Shown: positions 28,063 through 35,217 of the stretch, one piece after another
Layout of the letters: every line of letters starts with the position of its first letter
How positions within the stretch are numbered: position 1 is the stretch's first letter
From: an uncultured Pelagibacteraceae bacterium
GTDB lineage: Bacteria; Pseudomonadota; Alphaproteobacteria; Pelagibacterales; Pelagibacteraceae
Assembly: GCA_902581445.1 (NCBI GenBank)
Contig: CACHOG010000005.1
Location: 1-64,000, forward strand
Reading direction: 5' to 3'
DNA: 64,000 nucleotides
Notes under the pieces: model-generated
Database searches by the model: none
What the model was told of the DNA's origin: nothing
The model's input: the letters and a program-made list of their open reading frames with translations, nothing else
Position numbers and translations under genes: made by a program

Positions 28063-29267
28063 TGAAAATAAGACCTGTTATTTTATGTGGTGGAGCTGGT
28101 ACTAGGCTCTGGCCCAAAGGATCAAAACATCAAGCAAAACAATTTATCGATTTTGGTGGTTGGACACTAATTAACAAAACTTTTGAGAGAATTAAAAATA
28201 ATATCTACGATTATCCCATCATCAGCACAAATGCTAAGTATATTAAAGAAGTTAAAAAGGCTTTAAAAAAAAGTAAAATAAAAAAATTTAAGATTGTTTT
28301 AGAACCGGCAAAAAAAAATACAGCCCCAGCTATATTAACTTCGGCACTAATAAAAGACATCCCAAATAGTCAGCCTTTAATGTATTTTACTGCAGATCAC
28401 TTAATTGAAAATCCAAATAAATTAAATAAAGAAATAAACAAAAATAAATCTAATCTTGATAATAAAAATGTATTTATTTTTGGTATTAAACCAACTAACC
28501 CATCTAGCGAATACGGATATTTTTTAACCAAAAAAGATAAAAGAAATATCAATAAAGTCACAAGATTTATTGAAAAACCAAAGCCTACAAAAGCAAAGCA
28601 AGTTATTAAAAAAAAGGGATACTGGAATTCTGGCATGTTTTTTTTAAGAAAAGACTCAATCATTAATAATTTTAAAAAGTTTCAACCAAAAACTTACAAA
28701 AATTGTTTAGCATCAGTTCATAAGTCAAAATATCGAAATAACATATATTATCTAAATAAATCTTCATTCATTAAGTCAATTGAAAAATCTTTTGATTATG
28801 CAATTTTAGAAAAAACAAAAAATATAAATGCGATTAAATTGGATATTCCATGGTCTGATTTAGGTAGCTGGAAAGAAATCTGTAAAATGTATGGAAAAAA
28901 CAAATCTAAATATTTTAAAAAGAAAAATGTTTTTTATAGACCATGGGGTAGCTATACAAATTTATATAATGGTAAAAATTTTTTAATAAAGGAATTGTAT
29001 GTTAAATCTAAAGGTATCTTAAGTCTTCAAAAGCATTTTCATAGATCAGAACACTGGCTAGTTACTCAAGGAAAACCTAAAATAACATTAAATAAAAAGG
29101 TATTTTATAAAAAAGTAAATGAAGCTACATTCATTCCACTAGGGGCCATGCATAGAATTGAAAATCCTTTTAAAAAGCCTGTTAAAATTATTGAAGCGCA
29201 ACTTGGTTCAATATTAAAGGAAACCGATATTGTGAGATACCAAGATATTTATGGTAGAATAAAATAA
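28062..29267 (+). CDS. manC: Mannose-1-phosphate guanylyltransferase (with C-terminal phosphomannose-isomerase-like cupin)
   Basis: Makes GDP-mannose for surface polysaccharide or LPS. The track start at 27969 lies within ilvD. I use the ATG at 28062, overlapping the ilvD stop as TAATG (401 residues, begins [18 protein letters not shown]). The pyrophosphorylase domain has the nucleotide loop GGAGTRLWPKGSKHQAKQF, then MYFTADHLIENP, TRFIEKPKP and YWNSGMFFLRKDS. The cupin domain begins YRPWGSYTNLYNG and includes LSLQKHFHRSEHWLVTQG. It is shorter than the typical roughly 470-residue bifunctional ManC, so isomerase activity is uncertain. Confidence 0.9.
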   Translation: MKIRPVILCGGAGTRLWPKGSKHQAKQFIDFGGWTLINKTFERIKNNIYDYPIISTNAKYIKEVKKALKKSKIKKFKIVLEPAKKNTAPAILTSALIKDIPNSQPLMYFTADHLIENPNKLNKEINKNKSNLDNKNVFIFGIKPTNPSSEYGYFLTKKDKRNINKVTRFIEKPKPTKAKQVIKKKGYWNSGMFFLRKDSIINNFKKFQPKTYKNCLASVHKSKYRNNIYYLNKSSFIKSIEKSFDYAILEKTKNINAIKLDIPWSDLGSWKEICKMYGKNKSKYFKKKNVFYRPWGSYTNLYNGKNFLIKELYVKSKGILSLQKHFHRSEHWLVTQGKPKITLNKKVFYKKVNEATFIPLGAMHRIENPFKKPVKIIEAQLGSILKETDIVRYQDIYGRIK

Positions 29268-30152
29268 TTATTTTACAAGAAAATTCATTTTTTTATTTGA
29301 CTGATTTAAATGAATTTTTTTATATGAACCAAAATTATCCCCGTCAATTTGAACAGGTATTAAATCATTTCCTTCAATAGTGATATTTTGAGAATAAGTA
29401 GTAATAACATTTTTGTTTTTACTTAAGTCGCCATTAAGGATTATTAAAAATATGGAATATAATAAATTGATTCTAGTCAAATCCTTAAATATATAAGTAA
29501 CTAATTTATCTTCAAAAATATTTGTTTTATTTATTTTATGATGGCCAGCGTAATATTTGGTATTTGAGGATAATATCCAGTCTGCTTGATAAAATTGTCC
29601 ATCAAAAGTAACATTTAATTTTTTATTATTCATAAATAAGAAATACTGAAAACCCTTGATGCCGAATATAATTTTACCAAGAATCTTTTTAATTTTTGAA
29701 TTAATTGAATGAACAATTTTTGCATCCCATCCTATACCAGCCATTAAAAAGAAATAACTTTCGTTAATTTTTACAAGATTAGAGGTTTTATAATTGTTTG
29801 AAATCAATACATTAACTATATCATCAACTTTTTTATTCATTGATAATTCAGCTTGAAGTAAATTTGCTGTACCAGCGGGTATATAACCTATGGCAAAATC
29901 GTGTTTAAAGTTAAAATCATTTTTAATTAGTTCATTAATTGCAAAAGATACCGATCCATCGCCACCAGCTATTATTAGTCGATCGTATTTTTTTTGATTA
30001 AAATTTCTAAAAATTTCTTTAGCTTGATTTGTTGTTTTTGTCTCAAAGTAGTCTACAGAATTATTTTCTTTTAACTTAGATAAAACTCTATTTATGAATT
30101 GTGATTTTCTTCCTGAAGAAGAGTTTAGATTATAAATTAAACAATATAACAT
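29268..30152 (-). CDS. Diacylglycerol/lipid kinase catalytic-domain protein (DagK/YegS-like)
   Basis: A 294-residue soluble lipid kinase family protein. The N-terminal domain starts LIYNLNSSSGRKSQ, has the nucleotide-binding GGDGS at residues 63-67 (IIAGGDGSVSFAINEL) and YIPAGTANLLQAEL. The C-terminal beta domain includes GIGWDAKIVHS and GNDLIPVQIDGD. Family members phosphorylate diacylglycerol or related lipids. It converges with manC with no gap and diverges from the plcP-like gene. A minus-oriented Pho-box-like site lies about 70-85 nt before its start. In this setting it may convert the diacylglycerol made by PlcP back to phosphatidate; that role is inferred. Confidence 0.85.
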   Translation of the reverse strand: MLYCLIYNLNSSSGRKSQFINRVLSKLKENNSVDYFETKTTNQAKEIFRNFNQKKYDRLIIAGGDGSVSFAINELIKNDFNFKHDFAIGYIPAGTANLLQAELSMNKKVDDIVNVLISNNYKTSNLVKINESYFFLMAGIGWDAKIVHSINSKIKKILGKIIFGIKGFQYFLFMNNKKLNVTFDGQFYQADWILSSNTKYYAGHHKINKTNIFEDKLVTYIFKDLTRINLLYSIFLIILNGDLSKNKNVITTYSQNITIEGNDLIPVQIDGDNFGSYKKIHLNQSNKKMNFLVK

Positions 30153-30170
30153 AATTATTTCTTAAATAAT

Positions 30171-30188
30171 TTTTAACAAATTTGTAAC
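30171..30188 (+). promoter_or_regulatory. Pho-box-like site for the plcP-agt unit
   Basis: TTTTAAC-AAAT-TTGTAAC: two 7-nt half-sites at 11-nt spacing, the PhoB direct-repeat pattern. A GATAAG element stands 10 nt downstream as a possible -10, and the plcP start is 62 nt after the box. PhoB itself is encoded in this window. Confidence 0.6.
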
Positions 30189-30219
30189 ATTTGAATGAGA
30201 TAAGAATTACATGATTCGT

Positions 30220-30237
30220 GTTACAGTTGTGTTAAAA
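30220..30237 (-). promoter_or_regulatory. Pho-box-like site for the lipid kinase gene
   Basis: On the minus strand TTTTAAC-ACAA-CTGTAAC, identical in 15 of 18 positions to the plus-oriented box 50 nt away. TGTAAT follows 8 nt downstream as a possible -10. The site is 68 nt before the kinase start codon. Confidence 0.6.
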
Positions 30238-30250
30238 AAAAGATTTTTAA

Positions 30251-31063
30251 ATGCCTAATATATTAAAATATAAGAGTATATTTATTTCTGATTTGCATTT
30301 AGGTACCAAAGGTTGTCAGGCGAATAAAATTTTAGAGTTTTTTAAAAATTCAAGATCTGAAAATCTTTATCTTGTAGGAGACATTATTGATATCTGGGCA
30401 ATGCAAAAAAGTTTTTTTTGGCCTCAAGAACATAATGATGTAATCCAAAAAATTTTAAGAAAAGCAAGACATGGGACTAAAGTGTTCTACATAATGGGTA
30501 ATCATGACGAGATGTTAAGGAAATTTATTCCAATGCATTTTGGTGATATTCATATGTTAAATAGAGTAATTCATGAAACAAATAATGGAAAAAAATATGT
30601 TGTTGTCCATGGTGATGCTTGGGATGGAGTAATGAAACATGCTAAATGGTTATCTAAAATTGGATCAATAGCATATAATTTATTGTTACAATTTAATGTA
30701 ATAATTAACTTTTTTAGAAGGTTGAGAGGAAAAGAATATTGGTCCCTTGCAAAATTTTTAAAGTATAAAGTCAAAAACGCAGTCAAATATATTGGTGAAT
30801 ATGAAAAAACAGTTTCAGATTATGCAAAAAGAAAAAAGTTTGATGGAATAATTTGTGGTCACATCCATCATGCTGAGGATAGAGATTTTAATGGTGTCAA
30901 TTATTTAAATTGTGGAGACTGGGTTGAATCTTGTACTGCATTAGCTGAAAATTATGATGGTAGTTTTGAAATATTATATTGGGATAAAATAAGAGAACAA
31001 TATTTAGACACTAAAGATATAATTAAACCTATTAAAACTGAAGACTTAAAAAAAGCTTCATAG
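30251..31063 (+). CDS. plcP: PlcP-type metallophosphoesterase (phospholipase C-like; LpxH superfamily)
   Basis: A 270-residue calcineurin-like phosphoesterase. The metal-ligand motifs are complete: SDLHLG (Asp14, His16), VGDIID (Asp44), GNHDE (Asn84, His85), VHGDAWD (His120) and CGHIHH (His204, His206). The family is often annotated as UDP-2,3-diacylglucosamine hydrolase, but the TKGCQANKILEF stretch and the direct link to a GT4 glycosyltransferase inside a pho locus are the pattern of PlcP. PlcP releases diacylglycerol from phospholipids under phosphate starvation in Sinorhizobium and marine bacteria, including SAR11. It would act on the cytoplasmic face of the inner membrane. It is followed 3 nt later by the agt-like gene. 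LpxH remains the alternative. Confidence 0.82.
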   Translation: MPNILKYKSIFISDLHLGTKGCQANKILEFFKNSRSENLYLVGDIIDIWAMQKSFFWPQEHNDVIQKILRKARHGTKVFYIMGNHDEMLRKFIPMHFGDIHMLNRVIHETNNGKKYVVVHGDAWDGVMKHAKWLSKIGSIAYNLLLQFNVIINFFRRLRGKEYWSLAKFLKYKVKNAVKYIGEYEKTVSDYAKRKKFDGIICGHIHHAEDRDFNGVNYLNCGDWVESCTALAENYDGSFEILYWDKIREQYLDTKDIIKPIKTEDLKKAS

Positions 31064-31066
31064 TTA

Positions 31067-32074
31067 ATGAAAATTTTAATTGCTACAGATGCATATTTTC
31101 CACAAGTAAATGGTGTCGTAAGAACCTTGCATGAAACAGGTAATATCTTAAAAGAACAAGGTCATACTATAGAATATATTACTCCAAATTTATTTTTAAC
31201 CTTTCCGATGCCTAAATATAATGAAATAAGGTTATCTATAAATGTATGGCCAAGAGTTGGTAGTTTAATAAAGAAAATCAAACCTGATGCAATTCATATC
31301 GCTACCGAAGGTCCCATTGGGATTATGGCAAGAAGATATTGTTTAAAAAATAATCTAAAATTTACTACGAGTTTTCATACAAGGTTTGATAAATATCTTA
31401 AACTATACTTTCCAATTATACCTGCAAAATGGGCTGAAAAATTCTTAGCAAACTTTCATAATAAGGCTGAGAGAATTTTAGTAACAACAGAATCTATGAG
31501 AAAAGAATTAATCGATATAGGTATAGATAATAATAAAATGATTACTTGGACCAGAGGGGGAAATCACGGAGCTTTTAAAAAACCTCAAAAAATTAATTTA
31601 CCCCACAAAAGACCAATTTGGATTTATGTTGGAAGAGTTGCTGTTGAGAAAAATATAAGAGCTTTTTTAGAATGTGATTTAGAAGGTACAAAAATAATAA
31701 TAGGAAAAGGACCCGATTTAAAAAAATTAAAAGAGGAATTCCCTAGAGATATATTTTTAGGAGAAAAAACAAATGGTGTACTTGCATCATATTTTGCATC
31801 TTCTGATGTTTTTGTATTCCCTAGTAAAACAGATACATTTGGAATTGTAGTTACTGAGGCTTTAAATTGCGGTACGCCTGTTGCTGCGTATCCCGTTCCA
31901 GGTCCTAAAGATATTTTTGAAGGCTCCAAAATAGATTGTCTAGATAATGATCTTAAAGTTTCAGCTTATAAAGCTTTAAAAGTTAATCGAAATGATTGTC
32001 TTGAATTTGCAAAAAAATTCACATGGGAAGAAACAGCAAAAATATTTTTTAATAATATTTCACCAAATCGTTAG
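31067..32074 (+). CDS. agt: GT4-family glycosyltransferase, probable diacylglycerol glycosyltransferase (Agt-like)
   Basis: A 335-residue GT-B enzyme of family 4, starting MKILIATDAYFPQVNGVVRT, the pattern of lipid glycosyltransferases such as SqdX and PimB-type proteins. The nucleotide-sugar domain has WIYVGRVAVEKNIRAFLE and the EX7E-like region SKTDTFGIVVTEALNCG. It begins 3 nt after plcP, so the two are coupled. In other marine bacteria the PlcP partner Agt adds glucose or glucuronate to diacylglycerol to make phosphorus-free glycolipids. The sugar cannot be read here. The next gene, phoR, starts 64 nt on. Confidence 0.82.
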   Translation: MKILIATDAYFPQVNGVVRTLHETGNILKEQGHTIEYITPNLFLTFPMPKYNEIRLSINVWPRVGSLIKKIKPDAIHIATEGPIGIMARRYCLKNNLKFTTSFHTRFDKYLKLYFPIIPAKWAEKFLANFHNKAERILVTTESMRKELIDIGIDNNKMITWTRGGNHGAFKKPQKINLPHKRPIWIYVGRVAVEKNIRAFLECDLEGTKIIIGKGPDLKKLKEEFPRDIFLGEKTNGVLASYFASSDVFVFPSKTDTFGIVVTEALNCGTPVAAYPVPGPKDIFEGSKIDCLDNDLKVSAYKALKVNRNDCLEFAKKFTWEETAKIFFNNISPNR

Positions 32075-32138
32075 CTAATTTTTCTTAATTTGTTTGCATT
32101 AAAAAGTGTAATGATGCAAAATTAACCTATCTAAATTT

Positions 32139-33284
32139 ATGGAATATTTCGTCATTCTACTTATAGTTGTTATAATTTATCTTCTATATCTACTTAATCA
32201 AAAAAAAAACAAACCAATAAATACCGCCACAATAATTAACAAAAGAGAAGAAAAAACAAAAAGAGTAATTATCGATGAGCTTGAGGATCAGTTTTTTGCA
32301 TTAAATAAATTTAACATAATTAAATATGCTAATCCAAGTGCATTAAAAAGATTTGGTAGTAGTTTAATTGATAAAAACATATCATCTGTAATTCGAAAAC
32401 CAGAATTAATAGAAAATATTGAAAAAGCTATAGTTGAAAATAAAACAAAAAATATTGATATTGAAATAGGCTTGCCATCATATCAATTTTATAAAATTTA
32501 TATTATTCCTGGTCCAACTCATTTATTTACTGAACCAGATTCTGTTGTGTTATTTTTAAAAGACTTTACTGAAATTACAAAAGCACAAAAATTTAAAACT
32601 GATTTTGTCGCCAATGTAAGCCATGAATTAAGAACACCCTTGATGGCTATCAAAGGATCTTTAGAAACTATTGAAGGTCCAGCGGCAGAAGACGATAAAG
32701 CAAAAAAAAAATTTATGAAAATAATGACTGATCAATCAAATAGAATGGAAAATTTAATTAATGATCTTTTAATACTCACAAGAATTGAATTAGAAGAACA
32801 CATAAGGCCAAACTCTTTAGTTAATATAAATGATCTTTTCAAAACAATCATCAGTAATTTTGAGATTGTTTTAAAAAAAAAGAAATTAAATATTAATTTA
32901 TCTCTCACAAATCCAACAATTGTTATTGGAGATGAAAAAAAATTACAAACTGTTTTTTCTAATCTTTTAGATAATGCAATTAAGTATTCAAAGGAAAATA
33001 AGTCTATTTTTATATCAAGTGAAATTAGTGATGGTAAATTGTTAGAAAAAAATTTTATGATCAGTGTTAAAGACGAAGGTGTTGGCATTCCTCAAAGATA
33101 TATTTCTAGAATTACAGAAAGATTTTTTAGAGTAGATCTTGAACAAAGTAATAAGGTTGGTGGAACTGGTTTAGGATTAGCTATTGTTAAACATATAGTT
33201 ACTCAACATCGTGGACACTATGAGATTCTAAGTGAGGAAAACCAAGGAACTGAAATTCAAATTTATTTACCAGCGAAAACTTAA
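32139..33284 (+). CDS. phoR: Phosphate regulon sensor histidine kinase PhoR
   Basis: Sensor kinase for PhoB. The 381-residue protein has one N-terminal membrane helix (about residues 2-20), a PAS-like region (about 45-150), the phosphoacceptor His162 in FVANVSHELRTPLMAIKG, and a catalytic domain with NLLDNAIKYS, VKDEGVGIP and GGTGLGLAIVKHI. A single helix rather than two is common for PhoR, which senses through Pst/PhoU. It is separated from phoB by the exported-protein gene and pstSCAB-phoU, an expanded arrangement of the regulon. Confidence 0.9.
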   Translation: MEYFVILLIVVIIYLLYLLNQKKNKPINTATIINKREEKTKRVIIDELEDQFFALNKFNIIKYANPSALKRFGSSLIDKNISSVIRKPELIENIEKAIVENKTKNIDIEIGLPSYQFYKIYIIPGPTHLFTEPDSVVLFLKDFTEITKAQKFKTDFVANVSHELRTPLMAIKGSLETIEGPAAEDDKAKKKFMKIMTDQSNRMENLINDLLILTRIELEEHIRPNSLVNINDLFKTIISNFEIVLKKKKLNINLSLTNPTIVIGDEKKLQTVFSNLLDNAIKYSKENKSIFISSEISDGKLLEKNFMISVKDEGVGIPQRYISRITERFFRVDLEQSNKVGGTGLGLAIVKHIVTQHRGHYEILSEENQGTEIQIYLPAKT

Positions 33285-33323
33285 ATTTAAAAAGTATTAT
33301 ATTGTAATAGTTTTAGAAGGTTT

Positions 33324-33341
33324 TTTTAACAATTCTTTACT
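33324..33341 (+). promoter_or_regulatory. Weak Pho-box-like site before the exported unknown protein
   Basis: TTTTAAC-AATT-CTTTACT. The core TAACAATTCT is shared exactly with the pstS site. The second half deviates from nTGTAAC. It ends 33 nt before the start of the downstream gene. Confidence 0.4.
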
Positions 33342-33374
33342 TGATTAATGTTAATCTTTTAATTAATTTTTTAT

Positions 33375-33983
33375 ATGGTTAAAATATTCAAAAATATTTT
33401 GATTTTTGCTTTTTTGTTAAGTTCTATAACAACAAGTGTTTTTTCTAAAGATATCACAACATTATTAAGAAATCAGCAACTTACAGTTTTTGATATTGGA
33501 ATTTTTAGATTAGAAGCAGATTTAAAAACCTCATATCCTTCTATAAAAGATCATTTAGAAGTTACTGAAGATGAATTTTATACAGACGTAGTTACCTCGT
33601 ATTCTAAAAATTCAATTGATTTAATTGTTTCTGTTCCTATGAATGAAAATCTCAAGAAGGAAAATTATTTTTCAGATTCTTTTAGATGTAAAAATATTTT
33701 TAATTCTGTAAGAGATTTTTTATTGAGGAATGAAAATTTGAGTAATTACAGATATACTATGGCTACAAGTTATTTAACCTCTATATTTTCAACCCCAAGT
33801 TCATGGCCAAGCTGGAGATATGATGAAGAAATTAGAGAAGAATTAGTAAACTTAGTAAAACTAGAAATAACTTTACGTCCAAGCAATGAACTAGCTCTTA
33901 ATGAACAGGTAAACCCTGTTTCATGTATTGGTGGCCTAGAAAGTGATATTGATCAGATAATTATATCAAAAAAATACAACTAA
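33375..33983 (+). CDS. Unknown exported protein within the pho/pst locus
   Basis: I do not recognise this 202-residue family. A signal peptide is clear: MVKIFKNILIFAFLLSSITT with a likely cut near residue 24 (VFS-KD). The mature part is soluble-looking, with mixed alpha/beta sequence and two cysteines (Cys105, Cys184) that could form a periplasmic disulfide. It contains IDLIVSVPMNEN and a tryptophan-rich SSWPSWRYDEE segment. It lies between phoR and pstS with a Pho-box-like site in front, so a periplasmic role in phosphate limitation is likely by association. No enzymatic motif is visible. Confidence 0.8.
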   Translation: MVKIFKNILIFAFLLSSITTSVFSKDITTLLRNQQLTVFDIGIFRLEADLKTSYPSIKDHLEVTEDEFYTDVVTSYSKNSIDLIVSVPMNENLKKENYFSDSFRCKNIFNSVRDFLLRNENLSNYRYTMATSYLTSIFSTPSSWPSWRYDEEIREELVNLVKLEITLRPSNELALNEQVNPVSCIGGLESDIDQIIISKKYN

Positions 33984-33993
33984 AAAGTTACCT

Positions 33994-34022
33994 TTTTAAC
34001 AAAAGTGTAACAATTCTGTAAT
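33994..34022 (+). promoter_or_regulatory. Triple half-site Pho box upstream of pstS
   Basis: Three half-sites, TTTTAAC (33994), GTGTAAC (34005) and CTGTAAT (34016), are each exactly 11 nt apart, matching the PhoB helical-repeat spacing. A TATACT candidate -10 lies at 34042. The pstS start is 70 nt after the box. Confidence 0.78.
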
Positions 34023-34092
34023 ATTAAAGATTCAATAAATTTATACTTGTCAGCAATCTTTTAAATAAAAAATAAAGAAAGGATTAAAGATA

Positions 34093-35124
34093 ATGAAAAA
34101 ACTAACTATAGTAATTGCTTCATTAGTTGCTTTATCAATAGCAACTGTTGCTCAAGCAAGAGATCAAATTAAGATAGTTGGTTCTTCTACGGTATTCCCT
34201 TACGCAACAGTTGTTGCTGAAAGATTTGGTGGTTCAGGATTTAAAACTCCTGTAATCGAATCTACTGGTACTGGTGGTGGAGCTAAACTATTCTGTGCTG
34301 GTGTAGGTGAACAACATCCTGATATTACAAATGCATCAAGAGCTATGAAAGATAAAGAAAAAGCTCTTTGTAAGAAAAATGGTGTAAATGAAATCGTTGA
34401 GATCGTAATTGGTAACGATGGTATTACATTAGCTTACAGCAAAGATGCAAAACCAGTAAACTTTACTAAAGAACATTTGTATTTAGCACTAGCTGCTCAT
34501 ACAGTTGTTGACGGTAAATTAGTTCCAAATATTTATAAAACTTGGGACCAAATTGACCCTAGCTTACCAAAACAAAAAATTTCAGTGATGATCCCACCAG
34601 GAACATCAGGAACTAGAGATGCTTGGAATTCTTTAGTTATGAAAAAAGGTATGACCAAAGAAGCTAAAGCTCTTTATAAAGCTGGTTTTGAAGCTGGAAA
34701 TAAAAAATACAAAAAACCTCAAAAACTTTACAGAGAAGATGGTGCTGCTATTGAAGTTGGAGAAAATGATAGTTTAATCATCCAAAAGTTAACTCAAGAT
34801 AAAGATATGTTTGGTTTCTTTGGTTTCAGTTATTTCTTAGCTGCAAAAGATAAATTGCAAGCAGCAAGTATTGATGGTGGACAACCATCATTGAAGTCTA
34901 TTCAAGACTACAGTTATGCTGTTGCTAGACCTTTATTCTTCTACGTGAAAAAAGCTCACGTTGGAGTAATTCCAGGTTTACATGAGTTTGTGAAAGAATT
35001 CACAACGAAGAAAGCTATTGGAAAAGGTGGTTACCTAGCAGACATTGGTTTAGTGCCATTAGACTCTAAGTTGTATAAAACAACTAGAACTAATGCTACC
35101 AAACTAGTTGCTATGGGTAATTAA
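34093..35124 (+). CDS. pstS: Phosphate ABC transporter periplasmic binding protein PstS
   Basis: High-affinity phosphate-binding protein. The 343 residues begin with a signal peptide (MKKLTIVIASLVALSIATVAQA, cut at about 22). The mature start RDQIKIVGSSTVFPYATVV carries the phosphate-contact SSTVFP, followed by ESTGTGGG and PPGTSGTRDAW, all typical of the SphX/PstS group. The gene is enriched in preferred codons compared with its neighbours, as expected for an abundant periplasmic protein. It has an AAGGA-type ribosome-binding site, a strong Pho box upstream and a strong terminator downstream. Confidence 0.96.
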   Translation: MKKLTIVIASLVALSIATVAQARDQIKIVGSSTVFPYATVVAERFGGSGFKTPVIESTGTGGGAKLFCAGVGEQHPDITNASRAMKDKEKALCKKNGVNEIVEIVIGNDGITLAYSKDAKPVNFTKEHLYLALAAHTVVDGKLVPNIYKTWDQIDPSLPKQKISVMIPPGTSGTRDAWNSLVMKKGMTKEAKALYKAGFEAGNKKYKKPQKLYREDGAAIEVGENDSLIIQKLTQDKDMFGFFGFSYFLAAKDKLQAASIDGGQPSLKSIQDYSYAVARPLFFYVKKAHVGVIPGLHEFVKEFTTKKAIGKGGYLADIGLVPLDSKLYKTTRTNATKLVAMGN

Positions 35125-35146
35125 TTATTCCTCAGTTAACAAATGA

Positions 35147-35183
35147 TTAAAAAAGGGGGTCTTTTTTAGACCCCTTTTTTTTA
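35147..35183 (+). terminator. Intrinsic terminator between pstS and pstC
   Basis: AAAAAGGGGGTCT pairs with AGACCCCTTTTTT around a TTTT-type loop and is followed by further T. As in the aap operon, it sits directly after the binding-protein gene and should lower permease expression relative to PstS. Confidence 0.88.
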
Positions 35184-35206
35184 AATTAAGAGTACAGTCC
35201 TCAATA

Positions 35207-35212
35207 AAGGAG
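35207..35212 (+). promoter_or_regulatory. Shine-Dalgarno sequence deciding the pstC TTG start
   Basis: AAGGAG five nt before the TTG at 35218. No ATG lies at a suitable position and the frame has no better start, so this site supports the rare TTG initiation codon. Confidence 0.7.
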
Positions 35213-35217
35213 ATTCT

